NCBI RefSeq assembly: GCF_043555835.1
Contig: NZ_JBIGHV010000007.1
Location: 62,001 to 126,000 of the forward strand
Reading direction: 5' to 3'
Origin: Pelomonas parva
GTDB taxonomy: Bacteria > Pseudomonadota > Gammaproteobacteria > Burkholderiales > Burkholderiaceae_C
Length of the DNA: 64,000 bases
The notes below the pieces were generated by a model that had not been told where the DNA came from, did not search any database, and saw nothing but the letters and a program-made list of their open reading frames with translations. Positions within the stretch are counted from its first letter, which is position 1, and each line of letters begins with the position of its first letter. Made by a program: the position numbers and the translations under genes. This document shows positions 37,194-46,380 of the stretch, one piece after another.

Positions 37194-37954
37194 AGCAGCG
37201 GCTCCTGGCGGCTGGGCGTGGCGTAGAGCGTGCCGGCGCCGTAGTAGGCCATGATCTTTTCCTCTTCCAGCAGCGTGACCTGGTCGGGCGAGCGGGTCTT
37301 GGGCACGCGGGCGAACTGGTGGCTGAGGATGGACTTGACGCGGATGCGGCGCTGCTCGACACGGGCGAAGTTCATCGGCAGCAGCACATGGGAGCCGCCG
37401 CCCACATCCACCTCCAGGTAGCGGAACAGCATCTCCGAGCGGTCCACCCAGAGGTCCACCACGCGACCGCCCTCGGCGCCGTCGTCACCCAGCACCGGCA
37501 GGCCGCGCGGGTCGACGTCCTGCGGCGCTACCCCGAAGCCCGCCGCCACGCGCAGCGGCACGATCTTGGGCAGGCCCTCGTAGGTCATGTCGGCCACGTC
37601 CGCGCGGTCGCTCCAGCTGCCCGGGCCAACGCCCGCGAGCAGCAAGTCGTCGGTGGCCTCGTCCGGTTGCAGCGGTGCGCCACGGTAGGCGCCTTCGTGC
37701 AGCGGTGGCTGGTTGTCGCGGCGTGCGTTGGGCGCCTGAACGGTGTCTCCGTTGGCCATGCGGTAGGTCTTGGGATCAGGCACCGACGGCCAGCCCTGCA
37801 CGGTGATGGACCCGGAGCGGTCCGACTCCAGCGGATAGCCCTCGCGCTTGTTCTCGCGGTGCAGGTAGTAGATCAAGCCCGCGAAAAAGATCCAGAACGC
37901 GTAGAGCACGAGCTGGGCGACGTCGATATAGCCCGTGATGGCACCGGTTTGCAT
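37190..37954 (-). CDS. puhA: photosynthetic reaction centre H subunit
   Basis: 254 residues. One N-terminal membrane helix (about 10-30, DVAQLVLYAFWIFFAGLIYYL) is followed by REGYPLESDRSG, the conserved stretch after the helix. A cytoplasmic PRC-barrel domain follows, with VDLWVDRSEMLFRYLEVDV. Subunit H caps the L/M core and shapes the quinone-binding side. L, M and antenna genes (puf) are not in this window. Nine bases separate it from lhaA. Confidence 0.96.
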   Translation of the reverse strand: MQTGAITGYIDVAQLVLYAFWIFFAGLIYYLHRENKREGYPLESDRSGSITVQGWPSVPDPKTYRMANGDTVQAPNARRDNQPPLHEGAYRGAPLQPDEATDDLLLAGVGPGSWSDRADVADMTYEGLPKIVPLRVAAGFGVAPQDVDPRGLPVLGDDGAEGGRVVDLWVDRSEMLFRYLEVDVGGGSHVLLPMNFARVEQRRIRVKSILSHQFARVPKTRSPDQVTLLEEEKIMAYYGAGTLYATPSRQEPLL

Positions 37955-37963
37955 GGAGGCCTC

Positions 37964-39421
37964 CTAGCCTGGGAACTCGGCCAGCCCGAAGCGCTGGCGT
38001 GATGAATGGCGCGCGCCCGTGGGGCGCACCAGGGGACCGATGGCGATCAGCGTGCCGAACAGCAGCGCGATCTCCAGGTGATAGACGACGCTGTAGGCCA
38101 CTTGCGGCTCGGACATCGCCGTGCCCAGCCAGCCCTGGGCGGCCAGCGCCTCGAAGCCGTCGCGCAGCGTGCCGCCCAGCGCCACGGCGATGCCGCCGGC
38201 GCCGGCCTGCATGGCGCCCCAAGCGCCGAGCGCCAAACCTGCGCAGCCCTTGTTCTCCAGCCCCATGGCCACCACCAACGTGCTGACGGCGAACAGGCCG
38301 CCGCCCAGGCCGATGAGGAAGGTGCCGAAGCGGAACAGCACGCCGGAGTCCAGCGGCGCCGCGAAGATGACGGCCGAGAACGCGCAGATGCCGATCAGCA
38401 GGCCGATGGACGCGAGGCGATAGGCGTCGAAGCCCCGCTGCAGCAGCCGCGCCGCGATGGCGAAGGCGGTGAACGAACCCAGCGCCATGCCCGCAGTCAG
38501 CAGGCTGGTGGCCGCGACCGACAGCTTCAGGATCGCGCCGCCGTAGGGCTCCAGCACGATGTCCTGCATGTTGAAGGCGGCCGTGCCCAGGGCCACGGCG
38601 ACGAGAAAGCGGCGCGTCTGCGGCTGGGCCGAGAAGCGGCGCCAGACCTGGCGGAAGGGCTCCTGCGGCGCCGCGTCGGGCGAGCGCTTCACAGTGCCCC
38701 GCGCCTCCTGCTTCCACAGCGCGATGGTGTTGAGCAGCATGGTCACGATGGCCGCGCCCTGCACGACGCCTACCAGCCGCGTGGCCGTGAAGTTCTGCAG
38801 CACCAGGCTGAACACCACGCTGGCCAGCACCATGCCCAGCAGCAGCATCACGTACATCAGCGCCACGACGCGAGGACGCGCGTCCGGCGTGGCCTGGTCC
38901 GTCGCCAGCGCCAGGCCGGCGGTCTGCGTCGTCTGCATGCCGGCGCCGACCATCAAGAAGGCCAGCGCGGCCGCGATGTGGCCGATGACGACGCCGCCCG
39001 GCTGGGCGCTGGCCTCGGCGCCGGGCTGCAGCAGGATCAGCGCGAACGGCATGATGGACAGGCCGCCGAACTGCAGCAGCGAGCCGAACCACAGATAGGG
39101 CACCCGCCGCCAGCCCAGCGCCGACAGATGCGTGTCCGAGCGATAGCCCACCAACGCTCGGAAGGGCGCGGCCAGCAGCGGCAACGCCACCATCAGCGCC
39201 ACCAGCCACGCCGACACGCCCAGCTCGACGATCATGACCCGGTTCAGCGTGCCCACCAGCAGCGCATAGGCCATGCCCACGGACACCTGGAACAGCGCCA
39301 GGCGGAGCAGGCGGGACAGCGGCAGCTCGGTGCTGGCGACATCGGCAAAGGGCAGGAACTCCAGGCTCAGCCGGGACCACTTCAGGGCCAGGCGCTGGTT
39401 GAGCTGGAGCACCGATTTCAT
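37964..39421 (-). CDS. lhaA: light-harvesting 1 assembly protein LhaA (PucC family)
   Basis: 485 residues, twelve membrane segments, BCD (bacteriochlorophyll delivery) branch of the major facilitator superfamily. GTLNRVMIVELGVSAWLVALMV, GYRSDTHLSALGWRRVPYLW and FNMQDIVLEPYGG are the diagnostic PucC/LhaA motifs. It helps insert LH1 polypeptides and pigment around the reaction centre. It sits between bchM and puhA, its usual place; the start overlaps the bchM stop. Confidence 0.95.
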   Translation of the reverse strand: MKSVLQLNQRLALKWSRLSLEFLPFADVASTELPLSRLLRLALFQVSVGMAYALLVGTLNRVMIVELGVSAWLVALMVALPLLAAPFRALVGYRSDTHLSALGWRRVPYLWFGSLLQFGGLSIMPFALILLQPGAEASAQPGGVVIGHIAAALAFLMVGAGMQTTQTAGLALATDQATPDARPRVVALMYVMLLLGMVLASVVFSLVLQNFTATRLVGVVQGAAIVTMLLNTIALWKQEARGTVKRSPDAAPQEPFRQVWRRFSAQPQTRRFLVAVALGTAAFNMQDIVLEPYGGAILKLSVAATSLLTAGMALGSFTAFAIAARLLQRGFDAYRLASIGLLIGICAFSAVIFAAPLDSGVLFRFGTFLIGLGGGLFAVSTLVVAMGLENKGCAGLALGAWGAMQAGAGGIAVALGGTLRDGFEALAAQGWLGTAMSEPQVAYSVVYHLEIALLFGTLIAIGPLVRPTGARHSSRQRFGLAEFPG

Positions 39422-40119
39422 GACCGCACCAGCTCCATCGCCTGTGAGGTGTAGAAGCCGCTGGAGATGCGCTGGCTGCGGCGGGCGTCCCAGGCCAGCA
39501 GGCGGGGGTGGTCATCCAGGCGGCGCTGCAGGTGGTGCTCGGCCACCGGCACGATCGACGGCGAGCGGTTGCCGCGCGGGAAGAGCTTGCCCACGGCCTT
39601 GAACACCTCGAGCGCGGGGCTGCTGGGCGCGAACGTGAACAGCAGCGAGTGGCGGGTGCGCGCGGCCAGGCCGGCGATGACCTCGACCGCGTCGGCGGGC
39701 TCGTAGTGGATCAGCGAGTCCATGCCCACGACATGGTCGAACTCGCCCAGCGCCGGGTCCAGCATGTCGCCTGAGCGGAAGTCGATGCGGCCGCCGCTGC
39801 TGAACACGGGCTGGCGCTCACGGGCCAGGTCCACGAGCGTGGGCGACAGGTCAATGGCCAGCACGTCGGCACCGCGCCGGGCGGCTTCCACCGCCAGTGC
39901 GCCGGTGCCGCAGCCGGCGTCCAGCAGCCGCCGGCCGCGCAGGTCCTCGGGCAGCCAGGACAGCAGCGTGGCGCGCATGCGGTCACGGCCGGCGCGCACG
40001 GTGGCGCGCACGCGGCCGACCGGAGCGTCCGACGTCAATCGCGCCCAGGCATCAACCGCAGTGCGGTCGAAGTAGGTCTCGATCTCGCCGCGACGTTCGG
40101 TGTAGTTGGTCGTGTTCAT
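39418..40119 (-). CDS. bchM: Mg-protoporphyrin IX methyltransferase
   Basis: 233 residues from ATG 40119 (MNTTNYTERRGEIETYFDR). The SAM-binding motif I is LLDAGCGTGALAVEAARRG, followed by LAIDLSP and HVVGMDSLIHY. It methylates the C13 propionate of Mg-protoporphyrin before ring closure by AcsF. The upstream extension of the open frame is antisense-free but belongs to bchL in another frame. ATGA overlap with bchL. Confidence 0.95.
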   Translation of the reverse strand: MNTTNYTERRGEIETYFDRTAVDAWARLTSDAPVGRVRATVRAGRDRMRATLLSWLPEDLRGRRLLDAGCGTGALAVEAARRGADVLAIDLSPTLVDLARERQPVFSSGGRIDFRSGDMLDPALGEFDHVVGMDSLIHYEPADAVEVIAGLAARTRHSLLFTFAPSSPALEVFKAVGKLFPRGNRSPSIVPVAEHHLQRRLDDHPRLLAWDARRSQRISSGFYTSQAMELVRS

Positions 40120-41030
40120 CAGTCGAAGCCCAGCAGGTCGAAGATGTCGCGGTCCTTCATCGGCACGCAGCTGTAGGGCTCGCCGCCCAGCCACAGCGCG
40201 GCGGCCAGGCGCATGTATTCCTTCTGCACGCGCTCCAGCTCGGGGGAGTACTCCATCTCGAACAGCGTGGACTTCTTGAGCCGGCTGCGGCGGATGACGT
40301 CCAGGTCCGGGAAGTGCGCCGCGAGCTTGAGGCCGATCTTGTCGTTGTACTTGTCGATCTGGTCGGTGGCCGCGCTGCGGTTGGCAATGACGCCGCCCAG
40401 CCGCACCTTGTAGTTCTTGGCCTTGGCGCCGATGGCCTGCACGATGCGGTTCATCGCGAAGATGGAATCGAAGTCGTTGGCGGTGACGATGAGCGCGCGG
40501 TCCGCGTGCTGCAAGGGTGCTGCGAAGCCACCGCACACGACGTCGCCCAGCACGTCGAAGATCACCACGTCGGTGTCTTCCAGCAGGTGGTGTTCCTTGA
40601 GCAGCTTGACCGTCTGGCCCACCACGTAGCCGCCGCAGCCGGTGCCTGCCGGCGGGCCGCCGGCCTCCACGCACATGACGCCGTTGTAGCCCTCGAAGAC
40701 GAAGTCCTCGACGCGCAGCTCCTCGGAGTGGAAGTTGACCGTCTCCAGCACATCGATGACGGTGGGCAGCATCTTCTTGGTCAGCGTGAACGTGGAGTCA
40801 TGCTTGGGGTCGCAGCCGATCTGCAGCACGCGCTTGCCCAGCTTGGAGAACGCGGCGGAGAGGTTGCTGGACGTCGTGCTCTTGCCGATGCCGCCCTTGC
40901 CGTAGATCGCAAAGCACTTGGCCGTGCCGATCTGCACGGTGGGGTCCATCTGCACCTGCACGCTGCCCGCGCCGTCCGGTTGGCGTCGGTTGCCGATCTC
41001 GAGGATCGGGACTTCGGTGGTGGTCATCAT
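40119..41030 (-). CDS. bchL: dark protochlorophyllide reductase, iron protein BchL
   Basis: 303 residues, homologous to nitrogenase NifH. The P-loop YGKGGIGKST is at about 43-52, QIGCDPKHDST follows, and the Cys residues that bridge a shared 4Fe-4S cluster lie in CVEAGGPPAGTGCGG and LGDVVCGGFA. ATP-dependent electron donor to BchN-BchB. The N-terminal extension of about 30 residues before the core is normal for BchL. Its ATG overlaps the bchH stop. Confidence 0.97.
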   Translation of the reverse strand: MMTTTEVPILEIGNRRQPDGAGSVQVQMDPTVQIGTAKCFAIYGKGGIGKSTTSSNLSAAFSKLGKRVLQIGCDPKHDSTFTLTKKMLPTVIDVLETVNFHSEELRVEDFVFEGYNGVMCVEAGGPPAGTGCGGYVVGQTVKLLKEHHLLEDTDVVIFDVLGDVVCGGFAAPLQHADRALIVTANDFDSIFAMNRIVQAIGAKAKNYKVRLGGVIANRSAATDQIDKYNDKIGLKLAAHFPDLDVIRRSRLKKSTLFEMEYSPELERVQKEYMRLAAALWLGGEPYSCVPMKDRDIFDLLGFD

Positions 41031-44000
41031 GCGGCTGCCTTTTCCTTCGCAGGGGTCACGCCTTCCAGGCGGTCTTCCAATTCGTCGCCGGCCTGGCGCA
41101 GGGCTTCAAGGGTGTCGGCATCGGGCTGCCAGTAATCGCGTTCATAGGCTTCCAGCAGCCGGTTGGCCACGCGTGCGGAAGCAGTGGGGTTCAGCTGGGC
41201 CAGGCGCTCGCGCATGGCCGGGTCGAGCATGAAGGTGGCACTGAGTTGCTCGTACACCCAGGGCGCGACCTGGCCCGTGGTGGCCGACCAGCCCATGGTG
41301 TTGGTCACATGCACCTCGATCTGGCGCACGCCCTCGTAGCCGTGCTTGAGCATGCCCTCGTACCACTTGGGGTTGAGCATGCGGGTGCGGGTCTCCAGCG
41401 CGACCTGCTCGCCCAGCGTGCGCACGGTGCCGCCGCCGAAGCTGTCTCGGGTCTGGTCGCCGATGTAGACCGGGGCCATCTGCGCGCTGTCACCGTCCTT
41501 GCGCACCTTGGCGCGCTTGATGGCGCGGCTGACGCCGCCAAGGGTGTCGAAGTAGGTGTCCACCGTGGTGACGCCCAGTTCCACCGAGTCGAGGTTCTGG
41601 TAGGCCAGCTGCACGTCGGCCAGCACGCTCTGCAGCAGCTGGGGGCTTTGGATTGGCCGGCCACCGCGGCCGTAGGCAAAGCCCTTGCGGCGGCTGTAGG
41701 TCTCGGCCAGCTCGTCGCCGTCTTCCCAGCGGCTGTTGTCGATGAGGCTGTTGATGTTGGCGCCATAGGCCCCTTCGGCATTGCCGAAGACGCGCAGCGA
41801 AGCCGTCTCCAGGTCGCCGCCATGCTCTGCCTGGAAGGCCAGCGCATGCTGGCGGATGAAGTTCTGCGCCAGCGGTTCGTCCGCCTGTGCGGCCAGGAAG
41901 GCCGCTTCTGCCAGCAGCTTGATCTGCAGCGGCAGCAGGTCGCGGAAGATGCCCGACAGCGTGATGACCACGTCGATGCGCGGCCGGCCCAGTTCGGCCA
42001 GCGGGATCAGTTCCGCACCGGCGAGCCGCCCATAGCTGTCGAAGCGCGGGCGTGCACCCATCAGCGCCAGTGCCTGGGCGATAGGGCCGCCTTCGCTCTT
42101 CAGGTTGTCCGTGCCCCACAGCACCATGGCGATGGACTCGGGCAGCGGGTTGCCGGCGCCCATGTGCTTGGCGAGCAGCCGCGCGGCCTGGGCGAAACCG
42201 TCCTTCACCGCGTAGGCGCTGGGGATGCGGAAGGGGTCGAAGCCATGAAGGTTGCGGCCCGTGGGCAGCACGGCCGGCGTGCGCAGCACGTCGCCGCCGG
42301 GGGCGGGGCGCAGGAAGCGGCCGTCCAGCGCGCGCAGGATGCCGTCGATCTCGCGGTCCTCGGCCATCAGGTCGTCCATATCGCTGAGCTGCTGCAGCAG
42401 GGCCAGGTCTTCCAGGTCGTCGTCGGTGGCGGGCATGCCGTTGGCCACCAGCGCCTCGATGGCCGCGCGCTCCGGCCGCACGCCGTGCGAGGCCTCGGCG
42501 CAGGACAGCAGCAGGTCCACCCGCTCGGCCGGGCTGGGCGCCTGGCCGACGATGTGCAGGCCGTAGGGGATCAGCGTGTACTCGACCTCCAGCACCGCTT
42601 CGCTGAGCCGGGCGATGCGGTCTTCGGCGGCGGCTCCCCAGGGCGGCTCGGCGGCGGCGAGGTCGAACTCGGCGGCCTGGGCCTGGATCATCAGGCTCAG
42701 CTCGTTGCGCTCGGCTTGCGCTTCGGGTTCCAGGCTGCGGTAGCGGGCCAGCGTTTCCTTCAGCTCGACGAGGCCCTGGTAGAGGCCGGCCTCGGCGACC
42801 GGCGGCGTCATGTAGCTGATCAGCGTGGCCGCAGCGCGGCGCTTGGCAATCGTGCCCTCCGACGGATTGTTGGCGGCGTAGAGATAGAGGTTGGGCAGGT
42901 CGCCGATCAGGCGGTCCGGCCAGCAGCGGGCGGACATGCCGGCCTGCTTGCCCGGCATGAACTCCAGCGCACCATGCGTGCCGAAGTGCAGCACGGCGTG
43001 TGCATTGAAGTCCTCGCGCAGCCAGCGGTAGAAGGCCGAGAACGCATGCGTGGGCGCAAAGCCCTGCTCGAACAGCAGGCGCATCGGGTCGCCCTCGTAG
43101 CCGAAGGCGGGCTGGATGCCGACGAACACATTGCCGAAGCGCTCGCCCAGCACAAAGATGTGGCTGCCGTCGCTTTGCTGCTTGCCGGGCGACGGGCCCC
43201 ATTGCGCCTCGATTTCCTTGAGGTACTTCTCGCGCCGCAGGTGCTCGTTGGCCGGGATGCGGTGATGCACGTTCGCCATCGCGCCGAAGCGCGCCGCGTT
43301 GCCTGTGATGAGGCTTTCGCGCAGCGCATCGACCGATGCCGGCATGTCCACCGTGTATCCCTCGCGCGCCATGGCGGCCAGCGTGTTGAACAGCGACTCG
43401 AAGACCGACAGGAAGGCGGCCGTGCCGGTGGCGCCGGCATTGGGCGGGAAGTTGAAGATGACGGCGGCGACGCGGCGCTCGCCGCGCTGAGCGCGGCGCA
43501 GGTCCACCAGCTTGCCCACGCGGGCGGCCAGCGCGTCGGCGCGCTCGATGCAGCTGTGCATGTCGTGGGCGTCGATCTCGTTCTCGAAGCGGCAGGCATG
43601 GCTGCAGCCGGTGCAGGCGATGTGGGTGGCGTTGGCGCGGCCGCCGAACACCATCGCGCCGGTGGCGCCGTCCAGCTCGGGGATGGCCACCATGATGGTG
43701 GACTCCACCGGCAGCAGGCCGCGCGGGGAGCCGCCCCACTGGTCCAGCGTCTGGAACTCGATGGGGTGCACGGCGAGGTAGGGCACGTCCAGCGCGGCCA
43801 GGATGTCCTCGGCCGCCTTGGCGTCGTTGTAGGCCGGGCCCCCCACCAGCGAGAAGCCGGTCAGCGACACCAGCGCGTCGATACGCGTGCGGCCGTCGGC
43901 GCCCTGGAAGTAGGCGGCGATGGCCGGGCGCTGGTCTAGCCCGGTTGCGAACGCGGGGATCACGCGCAGGCCGCGGGCCTCCAGCGCGGTGATGACGCCG

Positions 44001-44842
44001 TTGTAGTGGTCGGCATTGCCGGCCAGCACATAGGAGCGCATCAGCAGCAGGCCCACCGTGCCGCGCGTGCCGGTGGTGGCGACCTTGGGCAGGGCGTCCA
44101 GCGACGTAGACATCATGCCCACGGCACTGGGGTGGCTCATGCGCGGGTGGTAGAGCCCAACCTCGGGGTACTCGATGGGCTGCTGCGGCTTGGCGGCGGT
44201 GCGCATGGCCTTGCGCGGGCCATCGGCATAGCGCTCCACCAGCAGGCGCACCATGTTGTCGATGTTGCCTTGCGAGCCGGCCAGCCAGTACTGCAGCGTC
44301 AGGAAGTAGGCGCGCACGTCCTGGGCCGTGCCGGGGATGAAGCGCAGGATCTTGGGCAGCATGCGCAGCGTCTTCATCTGCTGCGCGCCTGCCGTGCCCT
44401 TGTTGCCATCGTCCTTGCCCGGCGGCTTGCCGCGCAGGCGCTTCAGGAAGGCCATCGCGCCGGTGGCGGGTGCCGACATGTCGAAGCGGCCCATGCGGGT
44501 GAGCTTGGTGACCTCTGCGGCGGACATCGCGCAGACCATCGCGTCGCAGTGCTCACGGCGGGCCTTCAGGTCCGCCAGGATGGGCGTGAAATGGTCTTCC
44601 AGGAAGAGCATCGAGGCGATGACGATGTGCCCCTGGGCGATATCGGCCTTGCAGCGGGCGAGTGCTGCGGGGTTCTCGTTCCACTCGGCGGCCGCATGCA
44701 CGGTCAGGCGCAGGCCGGGCAGGGCTTTGGACAGCGTCGCGTTGGCGCGTTCGGTGGCGCTGGCGAGGTGGCTGTCCATGGTCACGATGACCACGTTCAT
44801 CGCAGCCCGATGCTTAACGACTGAAATGGGCTTTGGCGTCAT
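41027..44842 (-). CDS. bchH: magnesium chelatase subunit H
   Basis: 1271 residues if started at ATG 44842, overlapping bchB by 29 bases; ATG 44800 (MNVVIVTMD) is an alternative giving 1257. The porphyrin-binding catalytic subunit, homologous to CobN. Landmarks: VVIVTMDSHLASA at the start, GLDQRPAI, HFGTHGALEFMPGKQ, YLYAANNPSEG and late GGGTVRTLGEQVALE. It inserts Mg2+ into protoporphyrin IX with BchI and BchD, which are encoded 12 kb away on the other strand. Confidence 0.96.
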   Translation of the reverse strand: MTPKPISVVKHRAAMNVVIVTMDSHLASATERANATLSKALPGLRLTVHAAAEWNENPAALARCKADIAQGHIVIASMLFLEDHFTPILADLKARREHCDAMVCAMSAAEVTKLTRMGRFDMSAPATGAMAFLKRLRGKPPGKDDGNKGTAGAQQMKTLRMLPKILRFIPGTAQDVRAYFLTLQYWLAGSQGNIDNMVRLLVERYADGPRKAMRTAAKPQQPIEYPEVGLYHPRMSHPSAVGMMSTSLDALPKVATTGTRGTVGLLLMRSYVLAGNADHYNGVITALEARGLRVIPAFATGLDQRPAIAAYFQGADGRTRIDALVSLTGFSLVGGPAYNDAKAAEDILAALDVPYLAVHPIEFQTLDQWGGSPRGLLPVESTIMVAIPELDGATGAMVFGGRANATHIACTGCSHACRFENEIDAHDMHSCIERADALAARVGKLVDLRRAQRGERRVAAVIFNFPPNAGATGTAAFLSVFESLFNTLAAMAREGYTVDMPASVDALRESLITGNAARFGAMANVHHRIPANEHLRREKYLKEIEAQWGPSPGKQQSDGSHIFVLGERFGNVFVGIQPAFGYEGDPMRLLFEQGFAPTHAFSAFYRWLREDFNAHAVLHFGTHGALEFMPGKQAGMSARCWPDRLIGDLPNLYLYAANNPSEGTIAKRRAAATLISYMTPPVAEAGLYQGLVELKETLARYRSLEPEAQAERNELSLMIQAQAAEFDLAAAEPPWGAAAEDRIARLSEAVLEVEYTLIPYGLHIVGQAPSPAERVDLLLSCAEASHGVRPERAAIEALVANGMPATDDDLEDLALLQQLSDMDDLMAEDREIDGILRALDGRFLRPAPGGDVLRTPAVLPTGRNLHGFDPFRIPSAYAVKDGFAQAARLLAKHMGAGNPLPESIAMVLWGTDNLKSEGGPIAQALALMGARPRFDSYGRLAGAELIPLAELGRPRIDVVITLSGIFRDLLPLQIKLLAEAAFLAAQADEPLAQNFIRQHALAFQAEHGGDLETASLRVFGNAEGAYGANINSLIDNSRWEDGDELAETYSRRKGFAYGRGGRPIQSPQLLQSVLADVQLAYQNLDSVELGVTTVDTYFDTLGGVSRAIKRAKVRKDGDSAQMAPVYIGDQTRDSFGGGTVRTLGEQVALETRTRMLNPKWYEGMLKHGYEGVRQIEVHVTNTMGWSATTGQVAPWVYEQLSATFMLDPAMRERLAQLNPTASARVANRLLEAYERDYWQPDADTLEALRQAGDELEDRLEGVTPAKEKAAA

Positions 44843-46379
44843 AGAGGGTCTCTACGGTGATCACTGGCACGCTCATGCTCAATGCATACGCTTCGGTGTT
44901 GCGGCGGGCCTTGCCGCGCACGAAGAAGGGGATCTTGCGGAGCTCCTTCTCGGCGTCTGGAGCCCAGGCTGCCGGGATCGCGGCGGCTGGGCTTTCTTCG
45001 TTGTGTTGTGTTGGCACTTCGATCAGCGCAGGCGCTGTCGAAGCTTTGTTGGCGGGGCCGCCGAGGTGCGATGGCGCGGCGTCCTCGTGGAACTCGAAGT
45101 CGCCGCGGAACATGCCGATCAGGTGTTCCTCCAGACCCATCATCAGCGGGTGCACCCAGGTGTCGAACAGCACGTTCGCGCCCTCGAAACCCATCTGCGG
45201 TGAGTAGCGCGCGGGGAAGTCCTGCACATGGATGGGCGCCGAGATCACCGCGCAGGGCAGGCCCAGGCGCTTGGCGATGTGGCGCTCCATCTGCGTGCCC
45301 AAGACCAGCTCCGGGCCGGCGGCGGCTATTGCCCCTTCCACTTCCAGGTAGTCGTCGCTGATCAGCGGTTCGACGCCGTACAGCGCCGCGGCCTCGCGCA
45401 CATCGCGGGCGAACTCGCGGCTGTAGGTCCCGAGGCCGACGACCTTGAAGCCAAACTCGCGGGCCGCCACGCGCGCGGCGGCGATGGCGTGGGTGGCGTC
45501 ACCGAACACGAAGACGCGTTTGCCGGTCAGGTAGTTGGAGTCCACCGACTTGGCATACCAGGGCGAGCGGGACTGGGCTTCAGCCGCAGCGACGTCGGGA
45601 TCGATGCTGGCCAGCGCTGCGACTTCGCGGATGAACTCGCGCGTGGCGGTCGCGCCGATGGGGATGGTCTTGGTGGCGGGCAAGCCGAGGTTGCGCGTCA
45701 TCCAGCTGGCGGCGGTTTGAGCCACCTCGGGGTAGAGCACGACGTTGAAATCGGCGTTGGCCAGCCGGGCCAGGTCGGCGGGCGAGGCGTCCAGCGGCGC
45801 GGTCACGTTGACGGTCACGCCGATCAGTTCCAGCAGCTGGAGGATCTCGCGCACGTCGTCGCGGTGGCGAAAGCCCAGCGCCGTCGGGCCCAGGATGTTG
45901 CAGCGGGGCTTGTCACCCTTCACCCGGGGCTGCGGCGGCTTGACCGCCAGGTGGCGCACCAACTGGTAGAAGGTCTCGGCCGCGCCCCAGTTCTCCTTCT
46001 TCTGGTAGGCCGGCAGCTCCAGGGGAATCACCGGCACCGGCAGGTTCAGCGCCTGCGTCAGGCCGCCCGGGTCGTCCTGGATCAGCTCGGCGGTGCAGGA
46101 CGAACCCACCAGCAGCGCCTGCGGCTTGAAGCGCGCGTAGGCGTCGCGTGCGGCGTCCTTGAACAGCTGCGCCGTGTCGCCGCCCAGGTCGCGGGCCTGG
46201 AAGGTCGTGTAGGTGACCGGCGGGCGCTTGTTGGCGCGCTCGATCATCGTGAACAGCAAGTCGGCGTAGGTGTCGCCCTGGGGCGCGTGCAACACATAGT
46301 GCACGTCGCGCATGGCCGTGGCGATGCGCATCGCGCCGACGTGGGGCGGGCCTTCGTAGGTCCAGAGCGTCAACTGCAT
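44814..46379 (-). CDS. bchB: dark protochlorophyllide reductase subunit B
   Basis: 521 residues from ATG 46379 (MQLTLWTYEGPPHVGAMR). It resembles NifK. The Asp/Cys cluster ligands lie in the N-terminal region and in LLVGSSCTAELIQDDP. GFEGANVLFDTWVHPLMMGLEEHL and the C-terminal KIPFFVRGKARRNTEAYA, a helical end domain typical of BchB, are present. With BchN it forms the catalytic heterotetramer reducing ring D of protochlorophyllide without light. One base separates it from bchN. Confidence 0.97.
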   Translation of the reverse strand: MQLTLWTYEGPPHVGAMRIATAMRDVHYVLHAPQGDTYADLLFTMIERANKRPPVTYTTFQARDLGGDTAQLFKDAARDAYARFKPQALLVGSSCTAELIQDDPGGLTQALNLPVPVIPLELPAYQKKENWGAAETFYQLVRHLAVKPPQPRVKGDKPRCNILGPTALGFRHRDDVREILQLLELIGVTVNVTAPLDASPADLARLANADFNVVLYPEVAQTAASWMTRNLGLPATKTIPIGATATREFIREVAALASIDPDVAAAEAQSRSPWYAKSVDSNYLTGKRVFVFGDATHAIAAARVAAREFGFKVVGLGTYSREFARDVREAAALYGVEPLISDDYLEVEGAIAAAGPELVLGTQMERHIAKRLGLPCAVISAPIHVQDFPARYSPQMGFEGANVLFDTWVHPLMMGLEEHLIGMFRGDFEFHEDAAPSHLGGPANKASTAPALIEVPTQHNEESPAAAIPAAWAPDAEKELRKIPFFVRGKARRNTEAYALSMSVPVITVETLYDAKAHFSR

Positions 46380-46380
46380 G

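Noticed and set aside
41246..43939. 897-codon plus-strand open frame within bchH
   Set aside because: Shadow of the bchH coding strand; His/Gln/Gly-rich with no domain.
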